Position numbers and translations under genes: made by a program. A stretch of 64,000 nt of DNA from CAVOXO01 sp963700425 (GTDB taxonomy: Bacteria; Actinomycetota; Acidimicrobiia; Acidimicrobiales; Microtrichaceae), in NCBI GenBank assembly GCA_963700425.1, contig CAVOXO010000009.1, positions 20,171 through 84,170 of the forward strand, written 5' to 3'. The notes beneath the pieces are model-generated. The model was not told the DNA's origin, searched no databases, and saw only the letters and a list, made by a program, of their open reading frames with translations. This document shows, piece by piece, positions 54,112 through 62,793 of the stretch (positions are counted from its first letter, which is position 1; every line of letters starts with the position of its first letter).

Positions 54112-54866
54112 CCACCATGAGCACCACCGATGTCACCTCCATTCCGGCCATCGATCATCAGGTGGCGATGGAACATCAAGCCACCGAGCTCGAACGGGCG
54201 CAGGAGCTGCTGCGCACCCTCGAGCCCGAACAGTGGTCGACACAGACCGCCTGTCCCGACTGGGACGTGCGGCGGATGTGGCTCCACGTACTCGGCGCGT
54301 GTGAGGCCGGCGCATCCATGCGCGAGAACGCTCACCAGATGCTCGCCGGTCGGAAACACCGCAAGGACAGGGGGGTGTCGATCGAGGAGGGGCTGTCGGC
54401 GGTACAGGTCTCCGAACGCGAGCACCTCTCCCCCGACGAACTCCTCGCCCGGCTGGAGCAGATCGCACCCGCAACGATCGCCGGGCGCCGCCGCACGCCC
54501 CGTGCGCTGCGTGCCGCGAAGATCTCCGTCGACGCGCCGGTGGCCGAGAAATGGACGCTCGGCTACCTCATCGACACCATCTACCTGCGGGACCTGTGGA
54601 TGCATCGGATCGACACGGCGCGGGCCACCGGTGCAGATCTCGTCCTGACCGCCGACCACGACGGTGTCATCGTCGCCGACGTCGTCGCCGAATGGGCACG
54701 CCGCCACGGACAACCCTTCACCCTCGAGCTGACCGGACCGGCCGGAGGTGTCTTCAGCGCGGGCGGTGGTGGTGAACGAACGGAACTCGATGCGGTCGAG
54801 TTCTGCTGCCTGCTCGCCGGTCGGGGCGAGGCCACCGGCCTGCTCGCCACCGTCGTTCCCTTCTGA
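54108..54866 (+). CDS. DinB-fold mycothiol-dependent maleylpyruvate isomerase-like protein
   Basis: A 252-residue protein. The first 150 residues are a DinB-like helical bundle with PEQWSTQTACPDWDVRRMWLHVLG (the usual WxxPT.CPGW.V.D..AH). The metal-binding His of the family (H in VLGACE region and later HRIDTARA) are plausible. A C-terminal beta domain follows (GQPFTLELTGPAGGVFS). Members use mycothiol, or act as thiol transferases. Part of the TetR operon; the function is inferred from the family. Confidence 0.78.
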   Translation: MTTMSTTDVTSIPAIDHQVAMEHQATELERAQELLRTLEPEQWSTQTACPDWDVRRMWLHVLGACEAGASMRENAHQMLAGRKHRKDRGVSIEEGLSAVQVSEREHLSPDELLARLEQIAPATIAGRRRTPRALRAAKISVDAPVAEKWTLGYLIDTIYLRDLWMHRIDTARATGADLVLTADHDGVIVADVVAEWARRHGQPFTLELTGPAGGVFSAGGGGERTELDAVEFCCLLAGRGEATGLLATVVPF

Positions 54867-54908
54867 CCAGCCGGCACCGCCGACCACGACACCCGAGAAG
54901 ACCTCACC

Positions 54909-55619
54909 ATGGACACCACCACGACCGACATCGCCGATGGCATCTACCGCATCTCGACCTTCGTTCCCGACGCCGGTATGTCGTTCAACCAGTTCCTGAT
55001 CGACGCCGAGGAACCACTCCTTTTTCACACGGGCATGCGTTCGTTGTTCCCACTGGTGTCCGAGGCCGTCAGCACGGTGCTGCCACCCTCGTCGCTGCGC
55101 TGGATCAGTTTCGGCCACGTCGAGAGCGACGAATGTGGCTCGGTGAACAGCTGGCTGGACGTCGCCACCGATGCTCGGGTCGCCTTCGGCGGACTCGGTT
55201 GCATCGTGTCGGTCAACGACCTGGTCGACCGTCCACCGCATCCGCTCGGCGACGGAGATGTCATCGACCTCGGTGGCAAACGCGTCCGCTACCTCGCCAC
55301 GCCGCACGTCCCGCATGGCTGGGACGCGGGCGTGCTGCTCGAAGAGACGACCTCGACGCTGTTGTGCGGCGACCTCTTCACGCAGTTGGGCGACGTACCG
55401 GCGGTTCACACCGAGTCCCCGATGGAACCCACCATCGCCGCCGAGGACCTGTTCGGCTACTCGACTCTCGCTCCGTCGACCCCCGACACCGTCGAACGGC
55501 TGGCCGAGCTCGCGCCCACCACGCTGGCTCTCATGCATGGCCCGACCTACTCCGGAGACGGCGCGCAGTGGCTGCGCGATCTCTCCGCCGACTACCGCCG
55601 CCGGTCCGCTCGCCCCTGA
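54909..55619 (+). CDS. Metallo-beta-lactamase-fold protein, flavodiiron (ODP) type
   Basis: A 236-residue MBL-fold protein of the oxygen- or NO-binding di-iron type. The metal loop reads GHVESDECGSVN, an HxExD ligand set as in flavodiiron proteins, not the HxHxDH of hydrolases. Later ligand-region motifs are ATPHVPHGWDAG, LLCGDLFTQLG and LALMHGPTYSGDG. No flavodoxin domain is fused. It may detoxify reactive species or act on a small molecule. It follows the DinB gene by 42 bases, third in the TetR operon. Confidence 0.8.
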   Translation: MDTTTTDIADGIYRISTFVPDAGMSFNQFLIDAEEPLLFHTGMRSLFPLVSEAVSTVLPPSSLRWISFGHVESDECGSVNSWLDVATDARVAFGGLGCIVSVNDLVDRPPHPLGDGDVIDLGGKRVRYLATPHVPHGWDAGVLLEETTSTLLCGDLFTQLGDVPAVHTESPMEPTIAAEDLFGYSTLAPSTPDTVERLAELAPTTLALMHGPTYSGDGAQWLRDLSADYRRRSARP

Positions 55620-55835
55620 CCGTTGTCAGCCCGACCTCGGCGGGGCAGATCGCCCCGGGGGACGCGTCCTTCTCATGTGCCGGGGTCTCGGTCGATGAGC
55701 CACCCTGCGGTGTCGCCCTTCTCATGGTCGGGGACCCCTGGACACCCAGGCCGGGAGTGGTCACCGACGGCGGGTCACACTCGACTGGGCGCCGCCCGAC
55801 ATGACCCGGCGCTTCGAGAGAGCGCTCCTGGCTAG
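55620..55835. other. Intergenic region before the kinase gene
   Basis: About 215 bases. TAGAGT at 55833-55838 would suit a leaderless start about 6 nt on, at the codon ATC (55845), which is in the kinase frame but is not a standard start codon. I see no other gene here. Confidence 0.4.
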
Positions 55836-55934
55836 AGTCGGGCGATCCAACGAGCATCTCGCCCCCTTGCCGCCCGAGGCCTGCCCCGGCGCTACCGATT
55901 CGTCGCTCAGGTCGGACGAGGGACGACCGGCGCG

Positions 55935-57386
55935 GTGCTCAAGGCCATCGACCGCCGGGGAGGCGGTCCCGTCGCCATCAAGGTTTTCGACCGTGACGAT
56001 GCCGACATCGAGTCCCTTTTCCGTTTCGTGCGCGAGCAGCGAATCCGCCTCGATCATCCGAACATCGTCGCGGTCCGCGATTTCGAGCACCGCATGGACC
56101 GACCCGCCATCGTCATGGAATTCGTCGCGGGCGGGACTCTGGCCGAGCGACTCTCGGGGCGTTTCGACCTCACGCCGGCACAGCAACAGGGTTTCGCGGC
56201 CGAACTCCTGCAAGCCGTTGGATTCATCCATGGGCAGGGAATCATCCATCGCGACATCAAGCCCGCAAACATCCTGTTGACCGACGGCAGGAGTGGTCCT
56301 CACCCGAAGCTCGGCGACTTCGGATCCGCCCTGCCACTCGCTGAGCCGCGCCTCACCGATGTGGGCCGGCCGGTCGGCACGTCGGGATACATGGCCCCGG
56401 AGGTGCTGAATCACGGCGATGCCGACGAGCGATCCGACCTCTACAGCACGGGGCTCGTCATCGGGGAAGTCGTCGCCAAGGCCACCGAGGCCGACGCCGT
56501 CACCGCGGAGATCGCCAGACGCCTCACCGCCCCCGATCCCCGCGACCGACCGGTCGGCGCGAATGAGGCTCTGGGACAACTGTTCGCCGGCCATCCCGAC
56601 CTGACCGACCGACTCGTCGTGTCCGCCGGCGAGATCCGAGGGTCGGGGCGATCGGTTCGCCCCGCGGCGCTCGCCCGTCTGGGGTCGGTTCTGGGCGCCG
56701 CTGTGCTGTTGGTGCTGGGAGTTGCCGTGAGCACCGCGGTCATGGGCGGCACCGGGGAGGATCGCGTCTCGAATTCGTCGGTGATCCTGGCCTGTCGACG
56801 CTGGGGCCAGTTCACCGAGGTTCGCCATCAGGAGATCCTCGACGGCGCCACCGGCATCATCAGCGGGTCGGACAGCATCGAGACGCTCTTCTTCCAGGCT
56901 TCGGACCGTGCGGGACGGTTGTTCAGACCTCTGGGCGAGGCCGCCCGTGACGTGCCCGCCATCAGGACCGACGCGGTCACCTACGCGGATTCCGCGCAGG
57001 CTGCGGGACGGCGCGACTCGGTGATCAGGGCCCTCGGCGCCCTCGGATGGCCCGACGTCGCCGAGGAGGCCGCCGATCGCTACCTCTCGGACCCATCGAA
57101 CTCCATGGCCATCACGGACATCAGCGAAGCCGCCGCCGCGCAACGCTCACTGGAACGCATCGACCGATGGGGTCAGGCCAACTGCCCGACAGAGGCCATC
57201 GCGTATGACTCCTTCAGCGAACTGTCGCGCCTCCTGGTCACCACGTCCTCCTTCGGGGACCAGCCCCCCGACACGCTCCGAGGCCTCCTGGATCTGCTCG
57301 AATGGCGTCGGAGCTCACTGAGAACGGCGCTTCCCGACGACCTCAGGCCGATCTTCGACCCGACGCCGAGCACGACGACGCCGTGA
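55935..57386 (+). CDS. Receptor-type Ser/Thr protein kinase
   Basis: A transmembrane Hanks-type kinase. Lobes are clear: VAIKVFDRDD (Lys), HPNIVAVRDFEH, IIHRDIKPANILL (catalytic loop), KLGDFGSAL (DFG) and GTSGYMAPEVL. After the kinase, residues 255-285 form one helix (LGSVLGAAVLLVLGVAVSTA), and an extracellular region of about 200 residues follows. It holds no PASTA repeats and two cysteines. The first usable start, GTG 55935, would cut off the glycine-rich loop (VAQVGRGTTGAVLKAID) that continues in the same frame back to 55836, where a stop lies. The true start is probably upstream, hidden by a sequence error or a non-standard codon. Confidence 0.83.
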   Translation: MLKAIDRRGGGPVAIKVFDRDDADIESLFRFVREQRIRLDHPNIVAVRDFEHRMDRPAIVMEFVAGGTLAERLSGRFDLTPAQQQGFAAELLQAVGFIHGQGIIHRDIKPANILLTDGRSGPHPKLGDFGSALPLAEPRLTDVGRPVGTSGYMAPEVLNHGDADERSDLYSTGLVIGEVVAKATEADAVTAEIARRLTAPDPRDRPVGANEALGQLFAGHPDLTDRLVVSAGEIRGSGRSVRPAALARLGSVLGAAVLLVLGVAVSTAVMGGTGEDRVSNSSVILACRRWGQFTEVRHQEILDGATGIISGSDSIETLFFQASDRAGRLFRPLGEAARDVPAIRTDAVTYADSAQAAGRRDSVIRALGALGWPDVAEEAADRYLSDPSNSMAITDISEAAAAQRSLERIDRWGQANCPTEAIAYDSFSELSRLLVTTSSFGDQPPDTLRGLLDLLEWRRSSLRTALPDDLRPIFDPTPSTTTP

Positions 57387-58209
57387 GGCGTTCGTCCGCT
57401 GCGACGTCGACGCGAGCGGATTCGGGCTCGGGCCGAGCGTCCACGAGGAGGTCGACGATGTCACAGACGATGTCCCATGACGGCAGTGCCCGGATGTCCG
57501 CGTAGCGGCGCAGGGCGTCGACGGCGTCGACCGGCCGGCCCGGACCCGGCGCCGACACGAGACCTTCCAGGGCGCTCAGCAGAAAGATGTCGCCCAGGAC
57601 GTGGATCCCGGTGCGGTGCATGAGGTGCCCGATGATGAGGTCCCCCCACAGCCATTCGACGGCATCTTCGTAGCTCATGGCCATGCGGACGCTCGACTCG
57701 CCGGTCGGCCCGTAGCCGACGCGGATGGCCTCGCCATCCCACGCCAGATGGACCGCCACGGCCCCGAAGGGTGTCCCGATGAGGTCCAGGTCGACCGCGC
57801 ACCCAGCAGGCACGCGCCAGCCGTCGAGGTCGCGGTCGAGCCTCCCCGGCGTGCCCAACAGGTCGAACTCTCCGCCCCGCGGGTCCCCGAAGCGGGTCCC
57901 CGCGGCCACCTCGTCCGAACCGAGGCGATCGGCGAGAGCGCCCTCGTCGATCTCGTGTGTCCGGAGCAGCGTGAGCTCGACGTCGGGATGCAACCCCGGC
58001 TCCCAGGACACGAGTCGGCCGTCCTCCCACACCTGATGGTGATGGCGGACGCCGTGCGGGGTGGACACCACGTGACCGACGATGATCGACGGTCCCGGCG
58101 GCAGTTCCTCGCCCGTCGGATCGAGGGCGCGATCGACCCGGTTCAGCACCTGGGCCAGCCAGGGCGCCGAGAAGGGCGCGAGTCCGTTGACGTCCTGGTC
58201 AGATGCCAT
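57343..58209 (-). CDS. Protein of unknown function, 288 residues
   Basis: I do not recognise the family. ATG at 58209 has ggagg nearby. Residues 1-230 form a two-part mixed fold (PGPSIIVGHVVSTPHGVRHH, LTLLRTHEIDEGALADRL, MSYEDAVEWLWGDLIIGHLM). A possible sterol-carrier or lipid-binding shape is only a guess. The stop of the serine hydrolase gene (58199) overlaps its start, so the two are co-translated, and its end overlaps the kinase stop by 44 bases in convergence. Confidence 0.5.
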   Translation of the reverse strand: MASDQDVNGLAPFSAPWLAQVLNRVDRALDPTGEELPPGPSIIVGHVVSTPHGVRHHHQVWEDGRLVSWEPGLHPDVELTLLRTHEIDEGALADRLGSDEVAAGTRFGDPRGGEFDLLGTPGRLDRDLDGWRVPAGCAVDLDLIGTPFGAVAVHLAWDGEAIRVGYGPTGESSVRMAMSYEDAVEWLWGDLIIGHLMHRTGIHVLGDIFLLSALEGLVSAPGPGRPVDAVDALRRYADIRALPSWDIVCDIVDLLVDARPEPESARVDVAADERLTASSCSASGRRSA

Positions 58210-59314
58210 GGCGGGCCTCCTCGATGATCGTGTCGACGATGCGCGAACGGACGCCCTCGGCCTCCTGAGGGTGTTCGAGCACCGAGCCGTTCAGATAGAA
58301 GGCCGCAGCAACCCGTGCGTCCGGATCACAGAAGCCGACGGCCGGCGCGATTCCGCCGACGAAGCCGAACGCCTCCGGCGACACGAGGTGGCCGAAGCCG
58401 TGATCGGTGAGCCCGATCATGAACCCGCCGGAGAAGTCGCAGGGGCGTTCGAGAAGCCGATCCGACGCACGACCTCTCGCCGTCGACCGCAACTCCTGAA
58501 GAGTCGCCGGGGTCGGGAGCCCCTCGACGACCCGGCCTCGGCTCACCACCTCGAGCCCCGTGTACAGGCGGCACAGAGCCGACGCGGTCACCAGTGAGCC
58601 GAACGCGGGGCGGAGCTCGCGCAGGGTGAGCGGTATGCGCTCGGACAACAGGGGCACGGCACGATCCGGCAAGCCGGCCACCGGTACGGCGGCCCGGGCA
58701 CGCACGCCACGGTCCTCCGCAGCACGCGCGGTCACGATGAGGTCGTCAGCGAGTCCCAGCGGCCCGAGTATCTCCCGCTCGATGAGATCCCCGGCGGGGA
58801 CCCCGATCCGCTCGGCGATCGTCGACTCGAGCGCGAGCCCGGCGACCAGTTCGCTGTAGGCGGGGCCGGGCGCGAACGGGGCTTGTCGGAGCAGCGCCGG
58901 GCGTTCGTCGTCGGGGCACAGTCGCCACTCGAGAGCAGTCGGCCGGTCGAGCCCGGCCCGATGGTTCAGGAGTTGGGCGACCGTGACGCCATCCGCGGTC
59001 CCCTCGTGGTGTGGCCAGGAGATCGTCTCGCGCAGCGTGATCAACCCTCGGTCCATCAGGAGACCGACGGCAAGGCCCAGCAGGGGTTTGCTGACGCAGA
59101 ACCCGGGGTGGAGGTGATCGGTGCGCATCGGTCGGTCGAGCGTGGTTCCGAAGGCCACGTCGACGATCGTCCTACCGCCCAGGGCGATGGCGAGTTGGGC
59201 ACCGGTGGCAACCGCCCCGGCGGCCACCAGTTCGCCGACGTAGGCGACGGTCCGGTCGAATGTCGTGGTGCCGGACGGTGAGATCGCGGCGGGATCAACG
59301 GTGAGAGTGGTCAT
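58199..59314 (-). CDS. Class C beta-lactamase-fold serine hydrolase
   Basis: A 371-residue penicillin-binding-protein-like hydrolase (esterase or DD-peptidase). The Ser-x-x-Lys motif is in FCVSKPLLGLAVGLL; the Tyr of the YxN-type motif is PAYSELVAGLA; LLNHRAGLDR and FGFVGGIAPAV (the KTG-like strand, with Gly-Gly) follow. No signal peptide, so it probably acts in the cytoplasm as an esterase. ATG at 59314 with ggagga at the right distance. It sits just behind a strong hairpin and is followed by the unknown 288-residue gene. Confidence 0.8.
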   Translation of the reverse strand: MTTLTVDPAAISPSGTTTFDRTVAYVGELVAAGAVATGAQLAIALGGRTIVDVAFGTTLDRPMRTDHLHPGFCVSKPLLGLAVGLLMDRGLITLRETISWPHHEGTADGVTVAQLLNHRAGLDRPTALEWRLCPDDERPALLRQAPFAPGPAYSELVAGLALESTIAERIGVPAGDLIEREILGPLGLADDLIVTARAAEDRGVRARAAVPVAGLPDRAVPLLSERIPLTLRELRPAFGSLVTASALCRLYTGLEVVSRGRVVEGLPTPATLQELRSTARGRASDRLLERPCDFSGGFMIGLTDHGFGHLVSPEAFGFVGGIAPAVGFCDPDARVAAAFYLNGSVLEHPQEAEGVRSRIVDTIIEEARHGI

Positions 59315-59331
59315 CATTCCTCCAGTTCCGG

Positions 59332-59363
59332 GGTCCGGTCCCACCCTGAGGTGGGACCGGACC
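59332..59363 (-). terminator. Strong hairpin between secreted-protein gene and hydrolase gene
   Basis: Perfect 14-bp stem (ggtccggtcccacc / ggtgggaccggacc), loop ctga, starting 8 bases behind the stop of the gene at 59372. No T-run follows. The other side lies only about 10 bases before the ribosome binding site of the hydrolase gene, so it could also protect the end of the mRNA or gate read-through. Confidence 0.7.
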
Positions 59364-59371
59364 GGCAGTCG

Positions 59372-59872
59372 CTATTTCCACGACACCGTCGTGTAGGCGG
59401 TGCACGACGGATCCGGCAGGTTGGCGATGTCGGGAACGCCCTGGATCTGGACCTGACCACCGTTGGCGACGGAGAACGCCGGCACGTAGATGGTCCCGGA
59501 CTGGCCCAGATTGTCCGCGGAGTACCACGAGCCGGGGGCCTTGCGGTTGACGTTGCTGTGTCCGCCGACGGTGGCGCCGATCGACGATGGGACCCCGGCG
59601 GTGGGGATGAAGCGGGCGTTCGTGAACGACCAGTCGATCCGGTTGAAGACCGCCCGCTTGTTGTCCGAGCTGACTTTGCCACGGACGGTCGCTGAGAAGT
59701 CCACTTCGATGGCGCCGGGGATGACGCTGTTCGCATAGACGAACTTGCGTGCCGTGCACGTCATCCGCTGAGACGCAATCGACGCGTTGGCGGTCGCCCC
59801 GGCCGAGTCGACGACCGCGGTACCTCCGGCCATCAACGCCAGCCCGGCAAGCGCTGCTGTCTTCTTCTTCAT
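59372..59872 (-). CDS. Secreted protein of unknown function
   Basis: A 166-residue protein with a clear signal peptide (MKKKTAALAGLALMAGGTAV). ATG at 59872 has ggaggtgaagg just before it. The mature part is about 135 residues with a beta-rich pattern (MTCTARKFVYANSVIPGAIE, TVGGHSNVNRKAPGSWYSAD) and two cysteines (MTCTAR and DPSCTAY) that could pair. Ends TAYTTVSWK. No family recognised. It is followed by a strong hairpin and appears to be well expressed. Confidence 0.65.
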   Translation of the reverse strand: MKKKTAALAGLALMAGGTAVVDSAGATANASIASQRMTCTARKFVYANSVIPGAIEVDFSATVRGKVSSDNKRAVFNRIDWSFTNARFIPTAGVPSSIGATVGGHSNVNRKAPGSWYSADNLGQSGTIYVPAFSVANGGQVQIQGVPDIANLPDPSCTAYTTVSWK

Positions 59873-59994
59873 GTCCTTCACCTCCAGTTGGATGCGCCGC
59901 CACCGTGGCGGCATCCATCCGAGCGAACGGGAAGTGACGGTGTGACATGACATTGCAGAGAATCTTCTCCACGGCGGGTGCGCAAACGTCGAGG

Positions 59995-61050
59995 TCACGC
60001 ACCTCGCCGGCGCATGTCGTGGAGAAGGTCGGCGACCTCGCCGTGAAAGGGCTCGCTTCGTGCCGCAGACGGATCGACCGGAAGCGCCCTGGCGGTGTCG
60101 CCACTCGCACGCCACGAGGCGACGCTCTCGGACAGGAGTACCCGGGCGTCATCGACACCACCCAGTCGCATCGCCCGGGCGGCTGAACGCGCCAGGTGCG
60201 TTGCCGCCCGTCGGCGCCGTAGTCGACTCGACGGCAGCTCCGACACCTCCTCGACGATGGCGATCTCCAGTTGATCCAGATCGCGGCGTCCGCTGACCAC
60301 CAGATCACAGAGTGCTCCCGGACCCCCGTGGCCGGTGCTTCCGAGACCGAATGGTGAGAGGGCGACGATGAGGTCGCTCTGGCGCTCGACGAGAACCACG
60401 TGAACGGCTTCGACCTCCGCGGCGTAGACCTGGGACCGAATCGGGACGCTGACCGTCAGGATCCCGGCCGCTCGATCGAGGTCGGCCCGTGCCGATGTCA
60501 GATCGAGCAGTCCCGCGCCCGCGAACGACGAATCGAGTGCGACCGGGCCGTGCTCACCGAGTCGTCCGAGGTGGTGAGGCTCGGCGCGGAACGCGGCGAG
60601 GGCGACGGAGGCGTCAAGGGGAGGATCGTCGCCGCGGGTGTCGCGGAAGTCGACCTGTGGAAGCCCGACGGCTCGGCGAAGCGAGGCCGCATCGACGGTC
60701 CACCACGGCGAAACCGTGCCCACCCCTTCGCGAGCCGCTACGCATCCCTCGAGAAGCGCCAGGCGGGCCAATGGCGCCTCGACGTCGGGACGGATGGTCA
60801 ACTCCTCGTCGGTCCGAAGGGGTGCGCCGAAACAGAGCTCCACGATCTCCTGCGCCATCCGGCTCAGGCGACCTCGGCTGCTGTCAGCGTCGACGGTGAC
60901 CAGGACGGGAGTCGCGTCGAAGGCATCGACGTGCAGGATCACCCCGTCAGCGAGTTCCAACGAGTCCAGCCCGGCCGGCCCCACGGGCTGGTCGCTGCGG
61001 AGCGACCAGCGCCAGAGTTCGTCGTCGAAGGTGACCACCATGGCCGTCAT
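59995..61050 (-). CDS. Protein of unknown function, 351 residues
   Basis: I do not recognise it. ATG at 61050, with gggag at about 7 bases. Residues 1-115 begin VVTFDDELWRWSLRSDQPVG and show a mixed alpha/beta pattern (LARLALLEGCVAAREGVGT). The middle 120-250 is beta-rich, and about residues 260-351 are helical and basic (SSRLRRRRAATHLARSAARA, SESVASWRASGDT). No signal peptide. It is directly downstream of the gene at 61110 (59 bases) on the same strand. Confidence 0.5.
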   Translation of the reverse strand: MTAMVVTFDDELWRWSLRSDQPVGPAGLDSLELADGVILHVDAFDATPVLVTVDADSSRGRLSRMAQEIVELCFGAPLRTDEELTIRPDVEAPLARLALLEGCVAAREGVGTVSPWWTVDAASLRRAVGLPQVDFRDTRGDDPPLDASVALAAFRAEPHHLGRLGEHGPVALDSSFAGAGLLDLTSARADLDRAAGILTVSVPIRSQVYAAEVEAVHVVLVERQSDLIVALSPFGLGSTGHGGPGALCDLVVSGRRDLDQLEIAIVEEVSELPSSRLRRRRAATHLARSAARAMRLGGVDDARVLLSESVASWRASGDTARALPVDPSAARSEPFHGEVADLLHDMRRRGA

Positions 61051-61109
61051 GACCCGACTCCCGCGTCGAGGTCGGGCAGGTGATCTCCCGCGAGTCGCTG
61101 CAAGAGGTC

Positions 61110-61685
61110 TCACGCGCAGTCGCCACAACGCTTGTGCAGCTGGCGGGATCGGGCGTCCATTCGTCCGTCGACGCGAGTCACGCGCTGCGGAAACAGGCGC
61201 TCGAGCACTTCGTAGACGAGCTGACTCCATTCGGTCTTGCCTCCGCGACCGTCCTGGGCGGTGCTGTCTCCCCCGGGGGAGAAGCGGAGGAGTTCGAGCA
61301 CTCCGAGCGCCAGCTGAGCCGTCATGACCGACGTGCACCCCGGACAGCCGCCGCCTCCGGTGGCCAGCAGGCCGTTCAACGCGCCCACCATCTCGCGGAG
61401 CCCCTCGTTCCAGCTCACGACCGTCGCCGGCGACACCGCTCTGCTGGCGAACGCCGCCGACTCCTCCATCGATGGCGCGCCGCTGGTCGACGACGCCGAC
61501 ATCTGTGGCATTCGCGATCGTTGGCGACCGAGGTCGAGAGCGTCGTTGGCCAGCGCCCGCGCGGCATATCGGCAGGCCGCCTCGTCATCGTTCAGCCACT
61601 CCGGCAGGCCGCCTCCGTGATCGCGGAGACGATCGAGTGTCGTCCGCACCGACAGGTACCACTCCGTCGACAGATCATCAGCCAT
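61110..61685 (-). CDS. Protein of unknown function with two CxxC motifs
   Basis: A 191-residue, mostly helical protein. ATG at 61685 has ggggtgag upstream. Cysteine pairs lie at GGGGCPGCTSV (middle) and at the very C-terminus in RCGDCA, so a metal site is possible. Helical parts are TEWYLSVRTTLDRLRDH, ARALANDALDLG and EWSQLVYEVLERLF. No family recognised. It may form an operon with the 351-residue gene behind it. Confidence 0.5.
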   Translation of the reverse strand: MADDLSTEWYLSVRTTLDRLRDHGGGLPEWLNDDEAACRYAARALANDALDLGRQRSRMPQMSASSTSGAPSMEESAAFASRAVSPATVVSWNEGLREMVGALNGLLATGGGGCPGCTSVMTAQLALGVLELLRFSPGGDSTAQDGRGGKTEWSQLVYEVLERLFPQRVTRVDGRMDARSRQLHKRCGDCA

Positions 61686-62063
61686 GTCGCTCACCCCATA
61701 CCGTCGGGCGGCCGTTCGGCATCGGCGTCGACCTTCATCCGACGAGTGGTATTCCACGAACCAGACCTCGAATCGGCCCAGACTCCACGACACGCCAGAT
61801 TCTCCCAGCGGCCCGATCCGCGAGCAAAGCGCCCGGGCGACGCCATCGACGACCCGATCGCCGCCGGTGACCTCGTCGTCCCATGCCTGTTCAGCGTGAT
61901 GAAGAACGGAGGTGTGACATGCCGGGCGGCGCCCCGGCCGATCCGGCGCTCTCTTCGGTCCCGTCGCGGTACACCGGGCCGGACTGGGAGTAGCCGGCCC
62001 GACGCGACGCTCTCCGGACCCCTGGGCCCGAAGAGCATCAGCCGGATTCGTGGACCAGGATGT
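61686..62063. other. Intergenic region of 378 bases
   Basis: Between the CxxC protein gene (start 61685) and the end of the gene at 62064. Apart from the short ORF at 61919 I see no gene. Open frames on the minus strand here are Arg/Pro-rich and not protein-like. Confidence 0.45.
61919..61993 (+). CDS. Possible 24-residue peptide ORF
   Basis: ATG at 61919 follows ggaggtgtgac, one of the best ribosome binding sites in the window. It codes MPGGAPADPALSSVPSRYTG plus four residues, then stops. The frame carries no gene beyond the stop. It may be a leader or a truncated remnant in the region between the two minus-strand genes. Confidence 0.3.
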   Translation: MPGGAPADPALSSVPSRYTGPDWE

Positions 62064-62575
62064 CTAGGCCGTGGGACTGCCCCCGGCATCGACGCCGCTC
62101 ATCCAGAACGAGGCCGGCGCCCTGCTCAATGCCACGTCCTCGACGACCGACACACGTGAGACCACGTCACGCAAGTCCCGCGCGTACTGGTCGATCTGGG
62201 TCTGCGTGGGCGTCACCGTCGACAGTGCCTCGAAGGTGCTCACGACATAGGAGGTGTCGGCGCTGAGGGCGACGTTCTCCCCCGAAGCGAACACGGTGAC
62301 CCGAAGGCGACCGCGTCGGCGGGGGAACTCGCCACGGTGGCCGAGCCGAGCGGTGCACTCTTGTGCCCGGAGCCTGCGTCCTTCACGGTGACGGTGCACG
62401 TCGTGGCCGACCCAGCAGTGATGTGACCCGTGCACGACACGGCCGTGGTCGTGGCGCGAAGCGGCGCTGCCGACACCTCGGTGAGAGGACCGAGACCGAT
62501 CACGGTCCCCCCGGCCAGCACTGCGGCGGCGAGCGCCGCTCGCCATGCCGTTTCTCGGTGAGTCTCGAACCTCAT
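62064..62575 (-). CDS. Secreted protein with one beta-domain (one frameshift)
   Basis: ATG at 62575 with gaggagga upstream, a signal peptide (AWRAALAAAVLAGGTVIGLG), then a beta-rich domain with VSCTGHITAGSATTCTVTVK and later VTVFASGENVALSADTSYVV. Two cysteines could pair. Near 62300 one base is missing between DAVAFG and VTVFASGE. The C-terminus is helical (QIDQYARDLRDVVSRVSVVE). It resembles an Ig-like bacterial surface domain, without a firm family. Confidence 0.5.
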
Positions 62576-62793
62576 GGCATCCTCCTCTGAACGTCGGGGC
62601 TACCCGGATGATGCTGCGCCCGGATCGCCGCAGCGTCGTGGGCATCGGCAACACCGCCGGGATGGATTTCGATACGGTCCCGCCGTCGCGCCCTCGGCAT
62701 CCCCACGGTGACGCGTGCCGCACTTGTGCTCTGCGGGAGCGGTGGGAGGCTGTTGTGAGGCGGCATGGAGACCGAATCACCGGAGGGTGCCGG

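Noticed and set aside
55801..55934. ATG at 55801 as the kinase start
   Set aside because: It is out of frame with the glycine loop and the rest of the kinase. It would need a frameshift.
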